DNA of 64,000 nt. Source: Haematobia irritans (lineage: Eukaryota; Arthropoda; Insecta; Diptera; Muscidae). The number at the start of each line of letters is the position of its first letter. Positions within the stretch are counted from its first letter, which is position 1. Both the position numbers and the translations under genes were made by a program. Positions 24,259-34,172 of this stretch are shown one piece after another. The DNA lies in contig NC_134397.1 of NCBI RefSeq assembly GCF_050003625.1, positions 191,911,063 to 191,975,062 of the forward strand, in the 5' to 3' direction. The notes beneath the pieces are model-generated. The model was not told the DNA's origin. It saw only the letters and a program-made list of their open reading frames with translations, and made no database searches.

Positions 24259-24892
24259 AAGATTCTGTAGTTGTTCTCTTATATTTATTTCCTGTAGTGT
24301 CAAGTCCACGTTAAGTGAATAAATGTATATTTGTATGGGTGTGTGTGTGTGTGTCTGTATGTATGAATGCGTATGCTAAATATGCTTTATTATGAGCCTT
24401 CTGAGGGTTATAAAATTTCATGGACATGCCAAAAGCCTTATGGTGATGTGTGCTCAACGCTATAATTCGAGGCTTCATATGAAATGTTGGTGCCTTGTAT
24501 GCATAACGGTATTTACTTACACATTTGTACTCGTATATATGTGAGAGAAGTTTGAATACATAGACGAACACATATGCATAGAAATAAAGGAACAATCGAA
24601 AACTCGGGTGTTTTTTCTACAATTGGGCCTGGTAATGGCGCCATACAATACCTCACTTGGAAGCGCCTTCGATAAGTGTGGCGACTTTAGAATTTTGTAT
24701 TTAACCACAAAATTTTCATTTAGCATTTTTTATTATTCATTTTTAGTATCATTCTATTCACAAAATGTCAAATATTATAGTCCATAATTTATTTTTATAA
24801 AAACAAACACTTCTTTCTAACACTTTATTTTAATTAAAATTTTGAATAAAATTTAAATAAAAATATCAAAATTTACTTCTTTTGGAAAAACT
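24259..24892. other. Non-repetitive stretch with a GT microsatellite
   Basis: A (GT)n run lies at about 24340-24355. I see no supported gene or element otherwise. Confidence 0.45.
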
Positions 24893-25010
24893 AATCAAGT
24901 ATATATGGCCTTAAGATTGGCCGGGCCGAATTTAAAATACCAACAACCACGAAATATATTAGTGTCCTTTGAATAATTCTTGTTGTAGCAGGATACTTGT
25001 AAATGTCATC
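24893..25010 (-). mobile_element. Family C tail fragment
   Basis: Contains 'caagtatatatggcctt' and a 'ttggccgggccgaa' motif, then 'tttgaataattcttgttgta'. It is broken by the CAGCAAAAA element at 25011. Confidence 0.6.
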
Positions 25011-25302
25011 CCAGCAAAAAAAGCGTCGCCAAAAAAGTAGAGAAAATTTTCTTTTTGGATCCGGAATGGTGCCAAATTGACGCAGAAGCGATGAATTTAA
25101 CATGGGCTTGTTATAGGACGGATGTTCACCATTTTAACAGCCGTTGCACTGAATTTGCATTACTTCTTAAGAAAGGATATAGCATTTTTTCGGCAAAATT
25201 ATAATAGTTTGTACCATTTTATTAATTCTTAATCTGTTTGTAACCTATTTGAAACAAAAAAATTTTTAATTTCCCATTAAAAATATGAAAAAGCGAGTTA
25301 TA
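25011..25302 (+). mobile_element. CAGCAAAAA-ended element, left part
   Basis: It starts 'cccagcaaaaaaagcgtcgc' and follows 32173-32500 closely ('gcgatgaatttaacatgggc', 'ttcaccattttaacagccg'). It is truncated before the right end. Confidence 0.65.
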
Positions 25303-27389
25303 AACAAGAATATACAGTAGTAAGTTCGGCCGGACCGAATCTAAAATATCCACCACCATATCCTTTGAAAATTTCAGTGGGTTTGATGACAGATATTGTC
25401 CCAAGCAGCTTAGCTCAACCAGTACGCTTCCCACAGATAAATGTAAAGATTTTACCTAAAGACTAGATCAGATTCTGAATTTATAAGAACCATTTTTTGT
25501 TTGAGTTTTAAGGAATCACAAACATATCTTGTAAGTGTGCAAGAAAATGATGAAATAACGCCTTGATTTGAAATCTAAAATCTGTAGATTTTCATCCCAA
25601 TTATTTAAATGAATACAAGAAGTAAAATCTGGAAATTTTGCATTCAGTTTCAATCAATTTTCATGATCAGTTCGTCTTCTATACCCTCAATAAGTAAAAT
25701 CGGTCTATATGGAGGTCTTACCAAATGGACCGATAAAACGAAATCATATACACTTTGTTATGGGTCTAAAATGTCAGTATATTTTCAATTTGTGGATCTG
25801 GAGATCGGTCTATATGGGGGCTATATCGAAACATGGTCCGATAGTCACAATTTTCGGCCCATCTCTTTATTTTCCTAGAATACCTCTACATTTCGAATTT
25901 TAGGCAAATTGGATAAAAACTGCGGTTTCTAGAAGCCCAAGAAGTAAAATCTGGAGAACGGTTTATATGGGGGCTATATCAAAACATGGACCGGTACTCA
26001 TCATTTTCGACACACGCCTTTATGGTCCTAGAATACCTCTAGATTTCAAATTTCAGGCAAATTGGATAAAAACTACGGATTCTAGAGGCCAAGAAATAAA
26101 ATCGGGAGATCGGTCTATATGGGGGCTATATCAAAACATGGACCGATGCTCACCATTTTCGGCACACCTCCTTAAGGTCCTAGAATACCTCTAGATTTCC
26201 GATTTGAGGTAAATTGGGTAAAAATTACGGATTCTAGAAGACCAAGAAAAAAATCGGGAGATCGGTCTATATGGTGGCTATATCAAAACATGGATCGGTA
26301 CTCACCATTTTCGCCACACATCTTTATGGTCCTAGAATACCTCTATATTTCAAATTTCCGGCAAATTGGATAAAAACTATGGATTCTAGAAGACCAAAAA
26401 ATAAAATCGGGAGATAGGTCTATATGGGGGCCTCTAGATTTCCAATTTGAGGCAAATTGGGTAAAAATTACGGATTCTAGAAGACCAAGAAAACAAATCG
26501 GGAGATCGGTCTATATGGTGGCTATATCAAAACATGGACCGGTACTCACCATTTTCGGTACACGTCTTTAAGGTCCTAGAGTACTTATAGATTTCAAATT
26601 TCAGGTAAATTGGATTAGAACTACGGATTCTAGAAGCTCAAGAAGTAAAATCGGGAGATCTTTATATATGGCTGCTATATCAAAACATGGACCGATACTC
26701 ACCATTTTCGCCACACATTTTATGGTCCTAGAATACCTCTAGATTTCAAATTTCCGGCAAATTGGATAAAAACTATGGATTCTAGAAGACCAAGACATAA
26801 AATCGGGAGATCGGTCTATATGGGGGCTATATCAAAACATGGACCGATACTCACCATTTTCGGCACACCTCCTTAAGGTCCTAGAATACCTCTAGATTTC
26901 CGATTTGAGGCAAATTGGGTAAAAATTGCGGATTCTAGAAGACCAATAAATAAAATCGGGAAATCGGTCTATATGGGGGCTATATCAAAACATGGACCGA
27001 TACACCCCATTTTCGGCACACCTCTTTATGGTCGTAAATCCAAATTGGATAAAATCTACAGTTTTTATAAGCCCAAGACCCCAAATCGGGAGGTCGGTTT
27101 ATATGGGGACTATATAACAACTTGGACCGATATAGCCCATCTTCGAACTTGACCTGCCTGCAAGCAAAAGACGAATCTGTGCCAAATTTCAGGACGATAA
27201 CGCCATTATTGAAGGCTGTAGCGTGATTACAACAGACAGACATGCTTATATCGTCTTAGAATTTCTCCCTGATCTAGAATATATATATATATACTTTATA
27301 TAGTCGGAAATCGATATTTCGATGTGTTACAAGCGGATTGACAAACATATTATACCCCCGTCACCATTCCATGGTGGTGGGTATAAAAA
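25303..27389 (-). mobile_element. Family C element, complete, many 153-bp units
   Basis: The tail is 'caagaatatacagtagtaag' with 'ttcggccggaccgaa'. Units carry 'gatcggtctatatgggggct', with anchors at 25801, 25954, 26106 and 26259 (152-153 bp apart), and continue to about 27110. The head holds 'ttacaacagacagacatgc' and 'gaatatatatatatactt' and closes with 'attccatggtggtgggtata'. At about 2.1 kb it is the longest unit array of this type in the window. Confidence 0.8.
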
Positions 27390-27624
27390 TAAAATCGATT
27401 GTTCGAAACATTTCAAATAAATTGTTATTGTGGTTAACATTAAAATGGATCGATTCAGACCATCTGCTAGTCTAACATTCTGGGAAACATAAAATGATCT
27501 CCGTAATTGGAAGCTACTTTTCATTTACAGTCACATCATACATTGATCGAATGAATAACGTGATGGAAACTAATTTGCTTAAAAAATTGTTTAGTTACAA
27601 ATATGTGAAGTGTTTTAATAAATT

Positions 27625-27710
27625 TAGTTTAGCCGGAGGTGGAGTCGAGCAAAATTTTTACGACTATGACTTCACCAAAATCTTCAGACTCCGACTCCAC
27701 AGCCCCTGTT
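27625..27710 (+). mobile_element. GGAGTC-rich hAT-like fragment
   Basis: 'ggtggagtcgagcaaaattt' and 'gactccgactccacagcccc' resemble the end of a CAGGG-type element, CAGGGCTGTGGAGTC in complement. A second fragment is at 60692-60786. The hAT assignment rests only on the CAGGG-like end. Confidence 0.4.
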
Positions 27711-27785
27711 TTAACAACGCTTTATCTCAAAATGTGGAATATAATTTAGTTCAATTTTCGCATATTTCCAATTTCAGCAAAATTG

Positions 27786-27860
27786 GATAGGTTAGGTTAG
27801 GTTAGGTTAAATTGGCAGCCCGATTAAGATTCAGGCTCACTTAGACTATTCAGTCCATTG
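27786..27860 (+). repeat. GGTTA-repeat element, 5' fragment
   Basis: Four GGTTA repeats are followed by 'ggcagcccgattaag' and 'ggctcacttagactattcag'. I recall this phrase from a common short dispersed element in flies, but cannot verify it here. It is cut at the CAGGGATCC end at 27861. Confidence 0.45.
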
Positions 27861-28282
27861 CAGGGATCCGGAGCGGAGCGTGGAGCGGAGCGGAGCAAGC
27901 CCTTTTTTTGCCGGAGCGGGAGCGGAGCGGGAGCGGCATTTCTAAAATCCGGAGCGGAGCGGGAGCGGAGCGGTTTCCAAATGAAAAACCGCTCCGCTCC
28001 GAATAAAATATTACTTGAATGAAATGTGTAACTTTGAAATTACACTGTGTAGGTAATTTCAAATTTAGCTAGTACTTAGCGTAGTGTGAGTAAACGTTTA
28101 AAATGTACGATATGTATTTTTGTACGTACGTACATTGGGGAAAACACAACGTGTTTTTTAGTAATTGTTTTCAAAAACGGCAAATGTCAATTTCATCCCG
28201 TATTACTACAAAGATGTTTGTAATGAACGTCAAATAAATGCAATTAAACGATCTTATTTATATTTAATTTTTTAGTTTTCTA
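27861..28282 (+). mobile_element. CAGGGATCC-ended GGAGCGG element, left part
   Basis: It starts CAGGGATCCGGAGCGG and is rich in GGAGCGG. It then matches the reverse complement of 42355-42646 and 41558-41660. Its right side is occupied by a MITE beta copy placed at the same internal site as in the 41-kb copy, so both loci descend from one composite element. Confidence 0.65.
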
Positions 28283-29818
28283 CACTGAAAAAAATATTGT
28301 CGTGAAGTCAAAGATTCCATGTCCTTAGAATAAGAATGCAAATTTTGCTTAACATGGAAGACGCATTTCTCTAAAAAAAAATTTTTTATACCCATCACCA
28401 TAGAATGGTGACGGGGGTATAATAAGTTTGTCATTCCGTTTGTAACACATCGAAATATCGATTTCCGACTATATAAAGTATATATATTCTTGATCAGGGA
28501 GAAATTCTCCCGATTTGGGGTCTTGGGCTTATAGAAATCGTATTTTTTATCCAATTTGCCTGAAATTTGAAATCTGGAGGTATTTTATGACCGTAAAGAG
28601 GTGTGCCAAAAATGGTGAGTATCGGTCCATGTTTTGGTATAGCCCCCATATAGACCGATCTCCCGATTTTACTTCTTGGGCTTATAGAAACCGCAGTTTT
28701 TATTCAATTTACCTGAAATTGGAAATCTAGAGGTATTGTAGGACCACAAATACATGTGCCAAAAATTGTAAGTATCGGTCCATATTTTGGTATAGCCCCC
28801 ATATAGACCGATCTCCCGATTTTACTTCTTGGGCTTATAGAAACCGCAGTTTTTATTCAATTTACCTGAAATTGGAAATCTAGATGTATTTTCGGGTCAT
28901 AAAGAGGTGTGCCGAAAACGGTGAGTAGCGGTCCATGTTTTAGTATAGCCCCCATAAGAACGATCTCCCGATTTAACTCCTTGGGTTTCTAGAAACCGTA
29001 ATTTTTATCTGATTTGCCTGAAATTGTAAATATTCTGGTATTTTAGGCTCGGTCCATTTGGTAATGCCTCCATATAGACCGACTTCACTTGAATTGCTTG
29101 AAACTCAATGTAAAATTTCCAGATTTTACTTCTACATATTTAAGATTTCAAATCAAGACGTTATTTTATAATTTTCTTGCACACTTACAAGAGATGTTAA
29201 TGATTCCTCTAAAACTCAAACAAAAATGGTTCTTATAAATCCAGAATCTGATATAGTCCTCATAGGTGAAATCTTTAAATTTATCTTCGGGAAGTGTCCT
29301 CAAGTCCTCAAGCCCTCCTAAAATTTCAAAGGAAACCCTAATATTTGGTTCATGGTGGTGGGTATTTAAGGTTCGGCCCGGCCGAACTTAGTGCTGTATA
29401 TACTTGTTTTCTTGTCCAAAAGGCAATAAACTTTTGAATGAAGTTGTAATGTCCTTATAATTAAGTGATTTTACTTAAAAATGTGTATCATAACATGAAA
29501 GATAAAATTTTTGAGGTAAGGTCAACGTGACTTTAATAATAAGAAAAATTCTTTAAAATTAATAAAATTGTCTTTAAATTTGTTTCCTTTTTGCATCTTG
29601 CCTACAAAGCAAAAAATCGTTAAAAAATAAGACATGTTTTTCAACACTTTATTTTAAAGACGCTTTTTACTTGAAACATAGCATAATTTCTACTGGAAGT
29701 CGAGTCCTAATATGGAAAAAAAATAACTCGTTAACTCGTTTTTAAAGGATTTTGATAACAACTGACGAAAAAAATCTAAAAAAATGAAAAATTAACATAT
29801 GCTTCCTAGAATACTTCC
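28283..29818 (-). mobile_element. MITE beta copy, split by family C and truncated
   Basis: The CACTGAAAAAAATATTG end follows a TA. The element runs to about 28386, is interrupted by a family C copy, and resumes at about 29411 ('ttcttgtccaaaaggc') to about 29818. There it diverges from the intact 655-bp copies at 40901 and 41687. Confidence 0.75.
28387..29410 (+). mobile_element. Family C element, shorter copy inside MITE beta
   Basis: The head is 'tatacccatcaccatagaat' with 'ggtgacgggggtat'. The core is 'aagtatatatattcttgatc' and the units carry 'tatagcccccatatagaccg'. The tail is 'ggttcggcccggccgaac' then 'gctgtatatacttg'. The empty site in the sister MITE is a T-run, and I see no target duplication. 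Confidence 0.8.
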
Positions 29819-29902
29819 TTTAATGAAGTCAAAATGGATTTAATATTTCTGAAAAAATCTTCAAAATTAATAAAATATTTCAACACATTGTTTTAAAGTC
29901 AT

Positions 29903-30545
29903 TATACCCTAAACCACATAGTGGTTAGGGTATAACAAGTTTGATCTGCCAAAAAATGTGCCTACAAGAAATATTGATTTTAGACCCCATAAAATATATA
30001 CCGATCGACTCAGAATCACCTCCTGAGTCGATCTAGCGCTTGGCGTCCGTCCGTCTGTCCATGTATTTGTTGTTCACAGGATTTCGGTCGCAATTATTAA
30101 CCGATTTTGATGAAATTTGGTACAGGGAGTTTTTTTTGGGCACAAGAACGAACGTTATTGAATTTGGAAGAAATCGGATCAAATTTAGATATAGCTCCCA
30201 TATATATGTATTGCCCGATTTCGACAAATGGGGTCACGTTGCACTTTTTTAGTAACCGATCGTCGTCAAATTTAGCACAAAATAATCTTCTGTATCACCC
30301 TTTAAGTCTGAAAATTTCATCGAAATCGGTTCAGATTTAGATATAGGTCCCATATATATGTATCGCCCGATTTTGTCAAATTAGGTCTTAAAACCCTTAT
30401 TTATCAACCGATCTTACTCAAAGTTGGCGAAATGTAATCTTCTATGGCACTAACTATACGTGCAAAAAATCATCGAAATCGGTTCAGATTTAGCTATAGC
30501 TCCCATATATGTACCGCCCGATTTTTCTAAATAAAATAAAACTCA
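29903..30545 (+). mobile_element. Family D element, plus copy
   Basis: The head hairpin is 'ccctaaaccacatagtgg' with 'ttagggtataac'. The core reads 'cgtccgtccgtctgtcc', and the units carry 'tcccatatatatgta' with anchors at 30199, 30351 and 30504 (152-153 bp apart). No tail is seen. Confidence 0.7.
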
Positions 30546-30587
30546 ATTGAACAAATAATACAATGTTTGTACTATAATTTTCTCGAA

Positions 30588-30709
30588 GAGGAGCGGAGCG
30601 GAGCGGAGCGATTTTTTTTTTCTCGGAGCGGAGCGAGGAGCGGAGCGGTTTTTTTTCTCCGGAGCGGGAGCGGAGCGGAGCGAAAAAAATGGACCGCTCC
30701 GGATCCCTG
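30588..30709 (-). mobile_element. GGAGCGG element end fragment
   Basis: GGAGCGG-rich stretch ends in CCGCTCCGGATCCCTG, the complement of the CAGGGATCCGGAGCGG terminus at 27861. Confidence 0.6.
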
Positions 30710-30734
30710 GTACAAACATTGTATTATATGGTCA

Positions 30735-31095
30735 ATTTACTTTTATTTTATGGGGGCACAGCGTGACCCCATTTGTCGAAATCGGGCGATACATATATAT
30801 GTGAGCTATATCTAAATTTGATCCGATTTCTTCCAAATTCAATAGCGTTCGTCCTTGTGCCCAAAAAACTCCCTGTACCAAATTTCATCAAAATCGGTTA
30901 ATAATTACGACCGGAATCCTGTAAAAAACAAATACATGAACAGACGGGCGGACACCAAGCGCTAGATCGACTCAGGAGGTGATTCTGAGTTGATCGGTAT
31001 ATATTTTATGGGGTCTAAAATCAATATTACTGGTAGGCACATTTTTTGGCAGATCAAACTTATTATACCCTAACCACTATGTGGTTTAGGGTATA
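30735..31095 (-). mobile_element. Family D element, minus copy
   Basis: Contains one unit, 'gacgggcggacaccaagcgc' and the closing 'ccactatgtggtttagggta'. It is the inverted partner of 29903-30240. Confidence 0.7.
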
Positions 31096-31099
31096 ATGA

Positions 31100-31395
31100 C
31101 TTTAAAACAATGTGTTGAAACATTTTATTAATTTTGAAGATTTTTTCAGAAATATTAAATCCATTTTGACTTCATTAAAACGAAATTTTCATTCATGTTA
31201 GGATACACATTTTTATGTCGAATCACTTAGCTATAAGGACAAACAGCCTTATATGAAAAGTTTAGAGACCTTTAGACAAGGAAAAACTTTATTTCAGAGA
31301 AATACGTCTTCTATTCTAAGCAAAATTCGTATTCGTATTTTAAGCATGTGAAATATTTGGCCTCCCGACAATATTCTTTGCGGTGCACCATCTAC
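31100..31395 (-). mobile_element. MITE beta variant, partial
   Basis: Diverged MITE beta sequence ('cttagctataaggac', 'agagaaatacgtcttc') runs to an altered end 'gacaatattctttgcggtg', where the family has TTCAGTG. Confidence 0.55.
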
Positions 31396-32172
31396 TATTT
31401 AATATGTGATAAAAACCAAATTTATGAAAATGGACCAAATTCTGTTTGGTCCGAACATCGGACCAAATTTAAAAATTAGAAATCTTTTGGACCAATTTTG
31501 GTCCGATCGGGCCAAAACGGCAACGCTGATTGGAATTGAAAGTCTATACACAGAGTAGAAGTAACTACTCTCCGAAAGTTTTTATACCCTCCACCATAGG
31601 ATGGGGGTATATTAACTTTGTCATTCCGTTTGTAACACATCGAAATATTGCTCTAAGACCCCATAAAGTATATATATTCTGGGTCGTGGTGAAATTCTAA
31701 GTCGATCTGAGCATGTCCGTCCGTCCGTCCATCCGTCCGTCTGTTGAAATCACGCTAACTTCCGAACGAAACAAGCTATCGACTTGAAACTTGGCACAAG
31801 TAGTTGTTATTGATGTAGGTCGGATGGTATTGCAAATGGGCCATATCGGTCCACTTTTACGTATAGCCCCCATTATAAGCGTAGGAAGGCCTCTGGGGAG
31901 GGGGCTTAGACCCCCCCCCCCCAGAAAAATTGTAGCCCCCCAGAATTTGAAAACCTATTTACGATTTTACATTTTTATAAAAATTAAACAAGTATATACT
32001 CGTACAACGCACAAAGTTCCACTAAAGACTTTCATGCTCAATCGAATTACTTGGATTGTGGTAGAAGTCTGATATTTATGAAATAAAGCTGTGGTGAACT
32101 TATGATGTCGTTGAATAAAAAATAGTAATTGATATTAAAACTATTCTTTGATAAATTAATATCTTAATAATG

Positions 32173-32719
32173 CTGCAAAAAAGCGTCGCCAAAAAAGAAG
32201 TGAAAATGTTCTTTATGGGTCTGGAAGTGGTACAAAATTGGCGGAGAAGCGATGAATGTGATATGAACTTGTCATAGAACGAATGTCCACCGTTTCAACA
32301 GCCGTTGCAATGAATTATCATCACTTCTTAAGGTGTGATCCGAATTCGGTGTTTTGAATGTGAATTAAAAATTTTGTGATATTTTCCCAAATAAATAATT
32401 TTTATACTTTTTTATGATTTTTAATGCATTCTAACGCTTGTTTGAAACGTTTTCCTTCGAATATTTTCAAATATTATCGATTTTTCTATAATGGATTTAG
32501 CATTTTTGTGGCAAAATTTGAATAATTTGTACCATTTTATTTATTCTTACTCTTTTTTAAACTATTTGAAAAAAGAAAACAGAAAATACGCATTAAAATA
32601 TAAAAAAATGAAGTAAAAAAACTTCCTGTGTAGTTAAAATAGTTAACTTCTTTGTGAAGACATTTTTGGAAGTACTTTTAAAGTTGTGCCTTTAGAACAA
32701 CTCCCAATTTTTTGCTGGG
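32173..32719 (+). mobile_element. CAGCAAAAA-ended element, full length
   Basis: It runs from 'ctgcaaaaaagcgtcgcc' to 'aattttttgctggga', with short inverted ends CAGCAAAAA. It is about 547 bp, has no coding capacity, and is the best copy of the three in the window. Confidence 0.65.
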
Positions 32720-32733
32720 AAAAGTGTGGAACA

Positions 32734-33163
32734 ACCGTACGGGAAATGAATCAACCACAGAAGTGGTACAGGACTAGTCCCTGGTGTGTATGGACCAGTC
32801 CCAGTTCTGATCAAAACGTATGGAAGGGACCGTCCACTTTAACATGGGTTTGTCATTGACGGAGTAAACTTACATTTTAGGACGCATCTTGGACTCATCC
32901 CAAAGGACACGTCCTGGGACAATTTAGCAGGAGCAACCCATAAACAGGTCCTCAGGAACCAGTCTCGGACAAACTCTTAGAAATCTCTTTCAATTTGGGC
33001 TCCTAATCGAACCCGACATGAAAAAAACTTTTGAAATATGTCGAACAAAAGGTTATTCTGATAATTTTATTTCACTAAATGTGAAAATTGCAACTAACTG
33101 GAGCACAGGTACCAGTTCTGTGATAGGTCCGTCAGTGGCAATTTGCACCAATTTCCCGTAGGG
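32734..33163. mobile_element. Short element with CCGTACGGGAAAT ends
   Basis: The left end is CCGTACGGGAAATGAATC and the right end in complement is CCCTACGGGAAATTGGTG. The interior repeats 'gaccagtccc' and 'ggtacagg' motifs. No flanking duplication was identified. Confidence 0.5.
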
Positions 33164-33760
33164 TACTTTTAGTTGCTTTATTATAAATTGATTGTCGAGT
33201 TATTTTGATGTCTATTTTTTATTCAATTTTATGAAATAAAACATTAGTTGAACCTATAAGTTCAGTCTATAAAGTTTTAGCTAGGGAGGCTATAGCCCCC
33301 CTAGGAAAATTGTCTAGATACGCTAATGGCCCCCATATAAACGGACCCCCAAAGTTGGCTTGCGAGGCCTCTAAGAGAAGCAAATTTCATCCGATCCGGC
33401 TGAAATTTGGTACATGGTGTTAGTATATGGTCTTTAACAACCATGCAAAAATTGGTCCACATGGGTCCATAATTATATATAGCCCCCATATAAACCGATC
33501 ACCAGATTTGACCTCCGGAGCCTCTTGGAAGACCAAAATTCATCTGATTCAGTTGAAATTTGGTACGTGGTGTTAATATATGTGTTGTGAACTTATACGA
33601 CTTTTCCGTTAATTTAAAATTTTGAATTTATTAACGTTCGTTTTTTACTTTTGTTTAAATGTACATTTATTTGTAACGTATATTTCATTTTATTCATTCA
33701 ATTTGATTGAAGTCGTTTTAAAACTATGTAATGTGAAAACGTATGAAATATGTTTTTATG

Positions 33761-33768
33761 TATAAATA
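33761..33768 (+). promoter_or_regulatory. TATA-like box in BEL LTR
   Basis: TATAAATA is followed by TCAGT at 33777-33781. That spacing is shorter than is usual for a TATA-initiator pair, so the actual start could lie further downstream. The same motif is at 39810-39817 in the 3' LTR. Confidence 0.45.
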
Positions 33769-33956
33769 CGATACGTTCAGTAATCATTTTCATTGTATCT
33801 TATCGATAAAAATCGATTCGCTTCTTCTCACGAAGGCTTAATCAAGTCATTCCAGGAGAAACCGCCAAGAGAGAAAGAATTAAGTAAGATTAACCTTTGT
33901 ACTTTTTTATTACATAATCACATCGATTTACTTTATTTTATATTTTCCATTTAGAT

Positions 33957-33962
33957 AATAAA
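33957..33962 (+). terminator. Polyadenylation signal in BEL LTR
   Basis: AATAAA occurs about 195 bp after the TATA-like box, as expected for the R region. The copy in the 3' LTR (40006-40011) would end the transcript. Confidence 0.5.
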
Positions 33963-34172
33963 ACCTAACTTTGTAAACTACAACTCAGACTTTGTAATCG
34001 AATGAAAAGTTAAAGCGTGAATTTTATCGAGGACAACGTTTGCGTTTTATTATAATTCTTTATTCGAAAGGTTAAGTTGGCCATTTCTTAAGTGTGGAAA
34101 CTTGACTTAAAACCACCAAAGTTACATTCGTAACATTGCTTTTATTATTTAATTCTCCTGGAGCGGAAATTT

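Larger units (their letters stand above)
29823..31185. repeat. Inverted repeat of MITE beta variant plus family D
   Basis: 29823-30240 is matched in reverse complement by about 30763-31185, including 'gaagtcaaaatggattt' and the family D head. The spacer of about 520 bp holds further family D units and a GGAGCGG fragment. That fragment is itself bordered by the inverted phrase 'aatacaatgtttgtac'. Confidence 0.75.
31874..33328. mobile_element. hAT-like non-autonomous element with 8-bp target duplication
   Basis: GCCCCCAT stands immediately before (31866-31873) and after (33329-33336) this 1,455-bp insert, and the family A phrase 'agcccccatataaacgg' is restored without it. The ends TATAAGCGTAGG and, in complement, CATTAGCGTATC share AGCGTA. 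Both ends also have C-rich tracts (13 C at about 31910). It carries two further nested elements and no transposase. The 8-bp duplication fits hAT or P types. Confidence 0.7.
33583..34135 (+). repeat. BEL 5' LTR
   Basis: This 553-bp LTR begins TG and ends CA. It carries a TATA-like box, a TCAGT initiator-like motif and an AATAAA signal, so it can hold U3, R and U5. Confidence 0.92.

Noticed and set aside
27786..27811. GGTTA repeats as an interstitial telomere (TTAGG-type)
   Set aside because: Only four copies, followed at once by dispersed-element sequence; higher flies do not use TTAGG telomeres.
34136..34172. Primer-binding site for BEL
   Set aside because: No TGG-initial sequence directly follows the LTR. 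A TGGAGCGG word at 34159 is too far away and I could not match it to a tRNA.
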